Part shown: one piece after another, positions 1-7,068 of the stretch | How positions within the stretch are numbered: position 1 is the stretch's first letter | Layout: each line of letters opens with the position of its first letter | Source: Oscillospiraceae bacterium | Lineage (GTDB): Bacteria; Bacillota; Clostridia; Oscillospirales; CAG-272 | Reading direction: 5' to 3' | Assembly (NCBI GenBank): GCA_015063535.1 | Contig: SVTY01000004.1 | Location: forward strand, 62,001 to 126,000 | DNA length: 64,000 nt | Translations under genes and position numbers: made by a program | Notes under the pieces: generated by a model | Told to the model about the DNA's origin: nothing | The model's database searches: none | The model's input: the letters and a program-made list of their open reading frames with translations, nothing else

Positions 1-230
1 CCCGCAATGAGCGGGAGATGGATCGTCTGCTGGAGGCATTCCTGGCAAGCGCAGAGACGCTCAGCGCCGAACAGCTCAAGGCTCTGCTGAAAAAATTCGG
101 CGAGCTTCAGCTGATGGACGTGGGTAAGGTCGCCGTGGTGATGGGAACGCTCTACGATAAGCAAGCGCTGATCGCCAAGGAAGCCACTGCCAGAGTGGAG
201 CTTGCCGAGCTGAAATTCGAGGAGCTGTGA
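1..230 (+). CDS. Phage small-terminase-like protein, C-terminal part (5' truncated by window)
   Basis: The frame is open to the left edge (codons before the first ATG read R-N-E-R-E), so this is the tail end of a longer gene and the ATG at 18 need not be its start. The visible residues are helical and charged (LSAEQLKALLKKFGELQ...). It sits directly upstream of the large terminase, and its stop TGA (228-230) overlaps the ATG of that gene, so the two are translationally coupled. Position alone suggests a terminase small subunit; no DNA-binding domain is visible in this fragment, so the assignment is an inference. Confidence 0.5.
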   Translation, partial: RNEREMDRLLEAFLASAETLSAEQLKALLKKFGELQLMDVGKVAVVMGTLYDKQALIAKEATARVELAELKFEEL

Positions 231-2032
231 TGGCACTGACGTTGGAAGAGATCGTTGCCAAGCGGAAGGATCGATGGGAGAGCCTGCGGGATATCGAATA
301 CGACCGACGGCTGACCCGTGCGGCAGTAAAGGAAATTCTGCAAAATAAGGAGCTTCGGGATATCGTTACCCGCAAGCCCTATCTGCTCATTGAGGTTGCC
401 TTCAGCGTGGTGGATAAGGAAAAGCATACGGTACCGTTTTTTCTCAACGAGGTACAACGGGATTTTCTTGCCGAGCTGGAGCAAAGAGGGACGGACAAGC
501 CGTACTTTATCCTGAAGGGACGGCAACAGGGCTTTACCACTCTGATCACCGCCATACAGCTTGCCTGTTCGGTGGTACAAAAGAATTTTTCGGGCTTTAC
601 GATTGCCCATCGGAGGGACAGCACCAAGGCGATCTTCAATGACAGGGCGCGGGTGGTGTATCAACGCCTGCCCGATCAGCTGAAGCCACATGAGAAATAC
701 AATTCGGCGGACGAGCTGTTCTTCGACCGTCTCAATTCCTCATGGCGGGTCGAGACGGCATCGGAGGATGTGGCAAGAGGGATGACCCTGAATTTCGTCC
801 ACCTGTCCGAGGCGGCATTTTACAGCTGTGATTTTTCCCTCTTGCAGGCATCGGTGGGTGAGGCGGCGGCAGCGGGAGCGGCGGTGATCTACGAAACGAC
901 GGCGAACGGCTTCAACCATGCCAAGGAGCTGTGGGATAGCGGCGCCTGTCATACGCTGTTTTACGGCTGGTGGCGGACGGCGGAATACCGCAGACAAGAT
1001 GCGCCTCCTGCCGAGGCGGTCGATGGGTGGCTTGCCGAGAGACTGCGGCTTCTTGCCGAGCGGGGGCTGGATGAGGCGCAACGGAATTGGTATGCGCACA
1101 AGTACGCCTCGTATCTCGATAAAAGTCTGATACGGCAGGAATATCCCTGTACGCCGGAGGAAGCCTTCCTTTCGGGCGGAGAGTGTATTTTCGACAAGGA
1201 GGCGATCCAGTCTTGGCTTCTGCGGCTGGAGCAAAAGCCGAAGGGGCGGACGGGATATTTTACTTACAAGAAAACGGGCAGGGAGATCCGCAATTCGGCG
1301 GGCGAGACGGTGGATGTGGAATGGAGCCTGACCGATATCGCCTTTGTTGAGGACAAAAACGGATATATCACCCTGCATGAGGAGCCCCGTATCAAGAAAA
1401 ACGGAGAGGGGCAGACGGTCGCACTGGCACCGTATACCCTTGGCGGCGATACGGCGGGGAGCGGTACCGACTATTTTACGGGCAAGGTGGTGTGCAGTCT
1501 CGACCGCAAAACGGCGGCAACGCTCCGTAAGCAACGGATGGATGAGGATCTGTATGCCGAGCAGATGTACTGTCTCGGCAAGTACTACCACGATGCCCTC
1601 ATCGGAATCGAGACCAATTACAGCCGTCAGCCCACCCGCCTGCTGGCATCGGTCTACCGCTATCCCCATCTGTATCTGAGGGAGCGGTTAGATCGGCTGT
1701 GCGAAACAGTAGAGCAGGTACCTGGCTTTGAGACGACCGCCAAAACAAAGCCCGTCATTATCGGGGAATTGGTCGCCGAAATGCGGGAGGATGTAACCCT
1801 TGAGTGTGACAGGGAGACCCTGAAGGAAATGACGGTCTTTGTCAAGAAGGACAACGGCCGCATGGAGGCGGTTCAGGGCATGCACGACGATCTTGTGATG
1901 GCGCTTGCCATTGCGCATTTTATCGGAACGCAGCAGAGACGGACATGGATCCCCGCCGATACGGGAGAGAAGGATTTTATTACCCGCAATTTCTCGGAAG
2001 ACGGCGACTCGGATGCCTTTATTACGTGGTAA
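230..2032 (+). CDS. terL: Phage terminase large subunit (DNA packaging ATPase/nuclease)
   Basis: This is the packaging motor that cuts concatemeric phage DNA and pumps it through the portal. From ATG 230 it is 600 residues, normal for TerL. A Walker A-like GRQQGFTT lies at about 97-104 and a Walker B-like NFVHLSEAAF at about 188-197. The RNase H-like nuclease half has GGDTAGSGTD (about 405-414), IGIETNYS and HDDLVMA (about 552-558), which supply the acidic metal ligands. The ORF track starts at GTG 227, but ATG 230 overlaps the preceding stop in the usual coupled manner. It is followed by a small coiled-coil gene and the portal, the standard head-module order. Confidence 0.93.
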   Translation: MALTLEEIVAKRKDRWESLRDIEYDRRLTRAAVKEILQNKELRDIVTRKPYLLIEVAFSVVDKEKHTVPFFLNEVQRDFLAELEQRGTDKPYFILKGRQQGFTTLITAIQLACSVVQKNFSGFTIAHRRDSTKAIFNDRARVVYQRLPDQLKPHEKYNSADELFFDRLNSSWRVETASEDVARGMTLNFVHLSEAAFYSCDFSLLQASVGEAAAAGAAVIYETTANGFNHAKELWDSGACHTLFYGWWRTAEYRRQDAPPAEAVDGWLAERLRLLAERGLDEAQRNWYAHKYASYLDKSLIRQEYPCTPEEAFLSGGECIFDKEAIQSWLLRLEQKPKGRTGYFTYKKTGREIRNSAGETVDVEWSLTDIAFVEDKNGYITLHEEPRIKKNGEGQTVALAPYTLGGDTAGSGTDYFTGKVVCSLDRKTAATLRKQRMDEDLYAEQMYCLGKYYHDALIGIETNYSRQPTRLLASVYRYPHLYLRERLDRLCETVEQVPGFETTAKTKPVIIGELVAEMREDVTLECDRETLKEMTVFVKKDNGRMEAVQGMHDDLVMALAIAHFIGTQQRRTWIPADTGEKDFITRNFSEDGDSDAFITW

Positions 2033-2052
2033 AACAGGAAGCAGGAGAGGAT

Positions 2053-2247
2053 ATGAGAAGAAAAAAGCGGATCGAGCTGTTGGAGGAGAGGGTCAGTGAG
2101 CTGGAGGTCCTTTTGGATGAGCTGGACGAACGCATCGACCGATTGAAGCAACAGCCGAACAAAGAAGAAGGAGCCAAGGGAGAGGGCGTGTCTACCTCCC
2201 GACTGCTCAGCGAATGGCTCAACGGAGAGGAGGGAGCTCATGGATGA
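2053..2247 (+). CDS. Small coiled-coil phage protein
   Basis: A 64-residue protein starting at ATG 2053 behind an AGGAGAGG-type ribosome site; the track's upstream start at 1945 lies inside terL. The sequence is a heptad-rich charged helix (RIELLEERVSELEVLLDELD) followed by a flexible tail. Its last 8 bases overlap the portal start, so it is coupled to portal translation. The family is not recognised. Position between terminase and portal suggests a packaging or head-assembly accessory, but this is only inferred. Confidence 0.7.
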   Translation: MRRKKRIELLEERVSELEVLLDELDERIDRLKQQPNKEEGAKGEGVSTSRLLSEWLNGEEGAHG

Positions 2248-4153
2248 AAGACAGGTCACGCAGCTGTGGGAGGATTATGAGAACGGTCTGAAGTATCAGA
2301 GTGCCATGGGGCTGGGGAGCAAGCTACCGCAGTTCGTGCGCTTCTATGAGGGGGATCAGTGGCCGCCTCCCACCAAGAATACCAAGAATCTGCCGCGCCC
2401 CGTGATCAATCTGATCAAAATGATCTGCCGCTCCAAAAAGAGCGCCATTCTGTCTACGCCCGTGAAACTGGTCTACACGGCAGAGGACGAAAACGCCGAC
2501 ACGGAACGCTTCAATCGGTTTGCCGAGTATATCGGCAAGGAGCTGGGGCAGGAGGGGCTTGACAAGCAAGCCATCCATGACGGCGTTATCAAAGGCTCTT
2601 ACTTCTATCACTACTACTGGGATGCCGAGGCAAGAGGAAAGGACGGTGCGCGGGAGGGCGCCTTGCGGGGCGAGATCATCGACCCGCTGAATATCTTTTT
2701 TGCCAATCCCAAGGAACGGGACGAGCAAAAGCAGAAATGGATCCTCATCCGTTCGAGAGAGGAGGTTTCCTCTGTACGGAAAAGCATGGACGAGGGACTG
2801 GATGCCGAATCGATCTGTGCCGATGAATCCGAGGAGCGATACGGTGCCGTGGAGCAGGAAGGGGACAAGCTGTGTACCGTTCTGACTAAGTATTTCCGTC
2901 GGGACGGAGAGGTCTTTTGCGAAAAAGCGACCCGCTATGCGGTAGTCAACCGTCCCTTTCCCATCGCACCCGATATCGAGGCGGCATGGCGGGAGCTGGA
3001 CGGAGAGGATGCTCCCAACAACAGCCTGCCCGACACTCCGAAAAAGCCCTCTGTGCGGACAGAAACGCTCAAGGCCCCTTTGTATCCCATTGTGGCGGGA
3101 AGCTATGAGCCGAGAAACAATTCGATCTATGGGCTTGGTGAGGTCGAGGGGCTGATCCCCAATCAGAAATCGGTCAATTTTCTGTTTGCCATGTCTCTGC
3201 TCAATGCACAGGAGACGGCGTGGGGCAAATATGTCGTGCATCCGCAGGCACTGGGCGAGCAGGTCATTACCAACGAGCCGGGACAGGTGCTGGTGGATCA
3301 CAGCAAGACGGGAAGCGGCATCCGCAAGATGACCGAGCAGACCATGCAATCCTTTCCCATTCAGCTGGCAGATACGCTGACGCAGATGACACGATCGGTC
3401 ACGGGAGCAGGGGAGATCATGACGGGAGAGACCGTGGGAGGCAATCTGTCGGGCGCCGCCATCGCCCAGCTTCAGGCACAGGCGAGGATCCCTACCGAGG
3501 AGCTGAAGGAAGCCTTTTGGCTGGTGAAGGAAAAGCAGGGGAAGGTCTTGGCGCAGTTCTTCAAGCTGTTCTATCAAAATAAGCGGTTCAGCTACACGGT
3601 AGAGGCACCGATCGAACACCAAGAGGCGGGTGATGTATCGCCCGCCCCGGGAACCGATCCGGGAGCGGTCAGACAGAGCGATGTCTTTCACGGTGCCGAG
3701 TATTTGGGTACCGAGTTTGATGTGGTGGTGGAGACGACGGGCGGAACCAAGTCGGGCGCCGCAGGGGATATTACCGTGCTGGACGCCCTCTTTGCCAAGG
3801 GCGCCATAACCCTGAAGACCTATCTGAATGCCTACCCCAAGGATGCGCTGTCCAATAAGACCGAGCTGATGCGGGGGATCGAGGCGCAGGAGCAGGAGGC
3901 TCTTCGTCAGCTGACGGCACAGAATGAACAGCTGACCGAGCAGAATCGGCAATATGTGGCACTGATCGAAAAGCAGAATGAGAGCGTGGAGGATGTCAAC
4001 CGCATTATTCGGGAAAATATGGAGCTGAAGGAGCTTCTGGCACGCCTCAGAGCAGAGGCAGAGGATAAGATCCGAGCGGGCAATACCGCACTGATGCAGA
4101 CCACAGCCGATGCACGAGAATTTGCTCAGACATTGGTAGCGAGACAGCAATGA
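2240..4153 (+). CDS. Phage portal protein
   Basis: The 637-residue protein forms the dodecameric DNA entry and exit ring of the capsid. N-terminal features typical of portals are FYEGDQWP (about 34-41) and PRPVINLIKMICRSKK (about 53). The C-terminal half contains the conserved GETVGGNLSGAAIAQLQAQA stretch followed by long helices, and ends in a Q/E/N-rich coiled coil (EEALRQLTAQNEQLTEQNRQ region) that could form the barrel. Length and placement between terL and the scaffold agree with podovirus-type portals. The start overlaps the upstream small gene by 8 bases. Confidence 0.9.
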   Translation: MDERQVTQLWEDYENGLKYQSAMGLGSKLPQFVRFYEGDQWPPPTKNTKNLPRPVINLIKMICRSKKSAILSTPVKLVYTAEDENADTERFNRFAEYIGKELGQEGLDKQAIHDGVIKGSYFYHYYWDAEARGKDGAREGALRGEIIDPLNIFFANPKERDEQKQKWILIRSREEVSSVRKSMDEGLDAESICADESEERYGAVEQEGDKLCTVLTKYFRRDGEVFCEKATRYAVVNRPFPIAPDIEAAWRELDGEDAPNNSLPDTPKKPSVRTETLKAPLYPIVAGSYEPRNNSIYGLGEVEGLIPNQKSVNFLFAMSLLNAQETAWGKYVVHPQALGEQVITNEPGQVLVDHSKTGSGIRKMTEQTMQSFPIQLADTLTQMTRSVTGAGEIMTGETVGGNLSGAAIAQLQAQARIPTEELKEAFWLVKEKQGKVLAQFFKLFYQNKRFSYTVEAPIEHQEAGDVSPAPGTDPGAVRQSDVFHGAEYLGTEFDVVVETTGGTKSGAAGDITVLDALFAKGAITLKTYLNAYPKDALSNKTELMRGIEAQEQEALRQLTAQNEQLTEQNRQYVALIEKQNESVEDVNRIIRENMELKELLARLRAEAEDKIRAGNTALMQTTADAREFAQTLVARQQ

Positions 4154-4158
4154 TAAAG

Positions 4159-4226
4159 TTTTTGAAGGTTCTCAGGAAACGTTTTTCAAAAAGGTTCCTG
4201 AGCGGGGATCGGGGCAGCGCCCCGAT
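4159..4226 (+). repeat. Double-hairpin intergenic repeat between portal and scaffold genes
   Basis: Two inverted repeats occur here. CTCAGGAA (4171-4178) pairs with TTCCTGAG (4195-4202), with an alternative TTTTTGAA/TTCAAAAA pairing nested around it. ATCGGGGC (4208-4215) pairs perfectly with GCCCCGAT (4219-4226) across a 3-base loop. There is no T-run after the second stem, so it is not a classical terminator. The form (AAGTTTTTGAAGG, mirrored, then a GC-rich hairpin) resembles dispersed repeats of gut Clostridia genomes, recalled rather than searched. It lies in a 124-base gap inside an otherwise tight operon. Confidence 0.6.
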
Positions 4227-4277
4227 TCATACATACTACGCAGGAAGAGCGCAAAAATCCGAGAAAGGAAGAGTTCA

Positions 4278-5093
4278 ATGGAGAACGAAACAATGACAGC
4301 GCAAACAAGCGACCTCTCCGAGGGGAGAGGCATCGTGGGAAACGAGGTCGCTGACGTTTCCAAGCAAGCGGAAGGAGAAGAGGCAGAAGCTGTCTTTTCC
4401 GAGACCAATCCTCCCGAATCGGGAGAAAAACAGCCCCAAAGTGCTGCGACCAATGCCGAATATGCGCAGCGGCGTCGGGCGGCGGAGCAAAGACGGGCAG
4501 AGCGAGAGCAGCAGACTCTTGACAGAGAGCGTCGGGCGGCAAGGGAAGCCGCTATCCTTGAGGTATTGGATCATATCAATCCCTATACCGGTGAGGAGAT
4601 GAAGGATGCTCGGGACATTGAAGAGTATCTGACCATGAAGGAGATCGACCGAGGCGGAGGTGATCCGCTTGGCGACTTTTCCAGATTTCAGAAGAAACGT
4701 CAGCGAGAGCAGGAACGTACCGAGGAAGAGGAGCGAAAGCAGGCAGAATGGTACCGTACCGACAGGGAACGGTTTTTGACCAAATACCCGGAGGTAGACA
4801 TAGAGGAGCTGATCGGGGATGAGGCGTTCCGATCCTTTGCCGAAGGCAAAACGGGAGAGCGACCCTTGACAGAGATCTATGAGGGCTATCTGTCCTTGCT
4901 TGAGGGACGGGACCGACAGGCCCGTCACATGGCGGCACATATGCTCGCCAACAAGAAAGCCTCCCCGGGCGCCCTGTCCCATTCCAACGGCGGAGAGAAC
5001 GAATTCTTTTCGGCGGAGGATGTGCGGAAAATGAGCGCAGGGGATGTACACAAAAACTACGATAAGATCATGAGATCTATGAAAAACTGGTAA
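4278..5093 (+). CDS. Phage head scaffolding protein
   Basis: The 271-residue protein is highly charged and helical. An acidic disordered N-terminus is followed by Arg/Glu-rich helix (RRRAAEQRRAEREQQ) and a C-terminal segment FFSAEDVRKMSAGDV...KNYDKIM, typical of scaffold C-termini that contact coat protein. It lies immediately before the major capsid gene with a 19-base gap containing AGGAGA. Its role would be to template procapsid assembly and then leave or be degraded. No protease domain is present, so the scaffold is probably released intact. Function rests on composition, end motif and position. Confidence 0.82.
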   Translation: MENETMTAQTSDLSEGRGIVGNEVADVSKQAEGEEAEAVFSETNPPESGEKQPQSAATNAEYAQRRRAAEQRRAEREQQTLDRERRAAREAAILEVLDHINPYTGEEMKDARDIEEYLTMKEIDRGGGDPLGDFSRFQKKRQREQERTEEEERKQAEWYRTDRERFLTKYPEVDIEELIGDEAFRSFAEGKTGERPLTEIYEGYLSLLEGRDRQARHMAAHMLANKKASPGALSHSNGGENEFFSAEDVRKMSAGDVHKNYDKIMRSMKNW

Positions 5094-5111
5094 ACAGGAA
5101 AGGAGAAACGA

Positions 5112-5972
5112 ATGTCATATGCGAATTTTATTCCGACCGTTTGGTCGGAGGCGATCCAGAGAGAGCTGGAGCGCAAGAGAGTTTATGTAGAGGATTGCAA
5201 CCGCTCCTTTGAGGGAGCGATCAAGCAGAAGGGAGATACCGTCCGCATTCTCGGTGTGGGCAAGCCTACGATCAAGTCCATTCTGAAGAAGAATGCATCG
5301 GGAGACATCGACGGACCTGAAGAGGTGGAGGATACCTCTGTGAGCCTGACGGTCGATCAGATCCGCTATTTCAACTATATGGTGGGAGACATCGACAAGG
5401 CGCAGTCGGCAGGCGGCGTGATGGAGGCACTGAACAAGGAATCCGCCGAAGGGCTTGCCAATGAGGAGGATACCTATGTATCGGGTCTCATTCTCGGCTC
5501 GGAGGTCAAGAAGCTGCACACGGCACCGAAAAAGATCGTGGTCGGTACGGCGGGTGAGGGTGAGATCAACGTCCTGCACGTCATCGACAATGCGCTGGAG
5601 GCACTGTATGAGCAGGATGTCAACCCCAACAGCACCATCGTGCTGACGGTCTCCCCCCGATTTTACACCCGCTTCAAGCAGGCGTATACCGACAAGGACA
5701 CCGACAACAGTGAGATCATGAAGAACGGCCGTGTGGCACGGTACGGCAACGCCATCATCAAGATGTCCAACAACGTTGCCCGTTCGGACAGCGGAGCGGT
5801 CGATAATCTGATGATCCGCACCCAGCGTGCCATTGCCTTTGCCAATGCTATCGCTCATGTGGAGCCCTACCGTCCCGAACGGAAATTTGCCGATGCGGTC
5901 AAGGGCTATGAGCTGTTCGGTGCGAAGATCGTTCGCCCCAAGGAGCTGCTCAACATCAACGTGACCTATTGA
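5112..5972 (+). CDS. Major capsid protein (P22 coat-like, HK97 fold)
   Basis: The 286-residue protein begins MSYANFIPTVWSEAIQRELE, the characteristic opening of P22-like coat proteins in Firmicute phages. It continues with GDTVRILGVGKPTI and the VDQIRYFNYMVGDIDKAQS stretch. The C-terminus carries the axial-domain-like RPERKFADAVKGYELFGAKIV motif. It would form the icosahedral shell on the scaffold encoded just upstream. The start is ATG 5112 behind AGGAGAAACGA. Confidence is high from N- and C-terminal motifs, length and synteny. Confidence 0.93.
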   Translation: MSYANFIPTVWSEAIQRELERKRVYVEDCNRSFEGAIKQKGDTVRILGVGKPTIKSILKKNASGDIDGPEEVEDTSVSLTVDQIRYFNYMVGDIDKAQSAGGVMEALNKESAEGLANEEDTYVSGLILGSEVKKLHTAPKKIVVGTAGEGEINVLHVIDNALEALYEQDVNPNSTIVLTVSPRFYTRFKQAYTDKDTDNSEIMKNGRVARYGNAIIKMSNNVARSDSGAVDNLMIRTQRAIAFANAIAHVEPYRPERKFADAVKGYELFGAKIVRPKELLNINVTY

Positions 5973-5999
5973 CGGCACGCAAAGAAAGGAGAATGAATC

Positions 6000-6362
6000 A
6001 TGGCAAGAACTGTATTGACTGTCCGTGAATTGGACGCAAGAAATACCTTTTGCTCTTCCTTTACCGCCCTGACACAGGCGGTGGATGCGGCAAACGGTGC
6101 AGAGTTTGAAATGGAGGGACAGGACGATAAGCACCTGATCCTGATACAGAATGCCGCTACCTCCGCAAAGACGGTGACCGTCAAGGCGGGCAACGGCTTG
6201 CAGGGCGTGTGCGATCTGTCCTGCGAGGTGGCTGCAAGCGGATACACCTGTGTAACGTTGGAGTCGGGGCGGTTTAAGAATGTCACCGGCGACGACAAGG
6301 GCAAGGTCATCCTCACGGGTACCGATGCCAATATCAAAGTAGCAGTATTCAAGCTGCCGTAA
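6000..6362 (+). CDS. Head decoration/fiber-like protein
   Basis: A 120-residue, mostly beta protein that follows the coat gene by 27 bases with an AGGAGAATGAATC ribosome site. The sequence alternates short strands and glycines (KTVTVKAGNGLQGV, GKVILTGTDANIKVAVF), compatible with a small beta-sandwich bound to the capsid exterior. Proteins of this size and position downstream of coat are commonly decoration or head-fiber proteins. A strong terminator follows immediately, so this gene ends the highly expressed head block. The specific family is not recognised with certainty. Confidence 0.65.
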   Translation: MARTVLTVRELDARNTFCSSFTALTQAVDAANGAEFEMEGQDDKHLILIQNAATSAKTVTVKAGNGLQGVCDLSCEVAASGYTCVTLESGRFKNVTGDDKGKVILTGTDANIKVAVFKLP

Positions 6363-6367
6363 AAACG

Positions 6368-6408
6368 AAGGGACTGTTGCTTCGAATCGGATGCGACAGT
6401 CCCTTTTT
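6368..6408 (+). terminator. Rho-independent terminator inside the morphogenesis operon
   Basis: AAGGGACTGTTGC (6368-6380) pairs with GCGACAGTCCCTT (6393-6405), a 13-bp stem with one G-U pair and a loop of about 12 bases, then a TTTTT run. It sits after the decoration gene and before the connector gene, with no new consensus promoter seen between them. It probably attenuates, rather than stops, transcription so that head proteins are made in excess of tail proteins. Confidence 0.85.
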
Positions 6409-6425
6409 GCAAAAAAGGAGAACAT

Positions 6426-7067
6426 ATGAAACTTGGCGAGATCAAGCTGGAAGCATTGAAGCTGATGTGGACGAACTACAATGAGGATATCGGGATCGAG
6501 CAGCTACCCGATCTGATGGGAAGCGAGCGGTACGGAGATTATCTGGTCGCCATGAGCGGTTCGCTCAGCCGTTGCTTTGCCGATCTGGAGGCAAGGGGGA
6601 TCCTGCCGGTGAAGAGCTTTGCTCTTGCGGCTCCCTTGCGGGAGGAAAAGGGAAGGACGGCGGCGTACGATCTGAAGGAGCTGATCGGAGACTATCTGTC
6701 CTTCGAGCGGCTGATCTATGAAACGGAGGGAGACTCCTATGAGGATACGGAGATAGGAGCACAAATAGAGGAGGATATCCTGCGTCTGCCTTGGTTTGAC
6801 GGCGAAAAAGAGGGGTATCGGGTGATCTACCGTCCCCGCCTGCCTCACATATTTCCGTATACGAACGACGAGACCGAGCTGCCGATCCCCGACAGGATCG
6901 CCGCTTTTATCCCCTATTGGATCAAGGGAGAGCTGTATCGGGAGGAGGAGCCGAATGAAGCGGGGGAGGCGAGAAACTGGTATGAGGCACAGATGAGTGC
7001 CGTGGCATCCGTATCCTCCCGACGGCAGGGAAGCGTACGGTCGGTCTATTCCATGACGGAGGTATAA
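6426..7067 (+). CDS. Head-to-tail connector (adaptor) protein
   Basis: A 213-residue protein with ATG 6426 behind AAAAAAGGAGAACAT. It is rich in helices with short acidic loops (MKLGEIKLEALKLMWTNYNE; DRIAAFIPYWIKGELYREEE), the pattern of phage adaptor proteins that bind under the portal. The helix IAAFIPYWIKGELYREEE near residue 155 is typical of head-tail connector families. It is followed after one base by the nozzle gene. Function is inferred from size, fold pattern and position between capsid and tail genes; the exact family cannot be named. Confidence 0.65.
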   Translation: MKLGEIKLEALKLMWTNYNEDIGIEQLPDLMGSERYGDYLVAMSGSLSRCFADLEARGILPVKSFALAAPLREEKGRTAAYDLKELIGDYLSFERLIYETEGDSYEDTEIGAQIEEDILRLPWFDGEKEGYRVIYRPRLPHIFPYTNDETELPIPDRIAAFIPYWIKGELYREEEPNEAGEARNWYEAQMSAVASVSSRRQGSVRSVYSMTEV

Positions 7068-7068
7068 T

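Noticed and set aside
2324-4150. 608-aa minus-strand ORF opposite the portal gene
   Set aside because: It mirrors the portal gene, has no ribosome site or recognisable domain, and is rich in Leu/His/Arg as expected from an antisense shadow.
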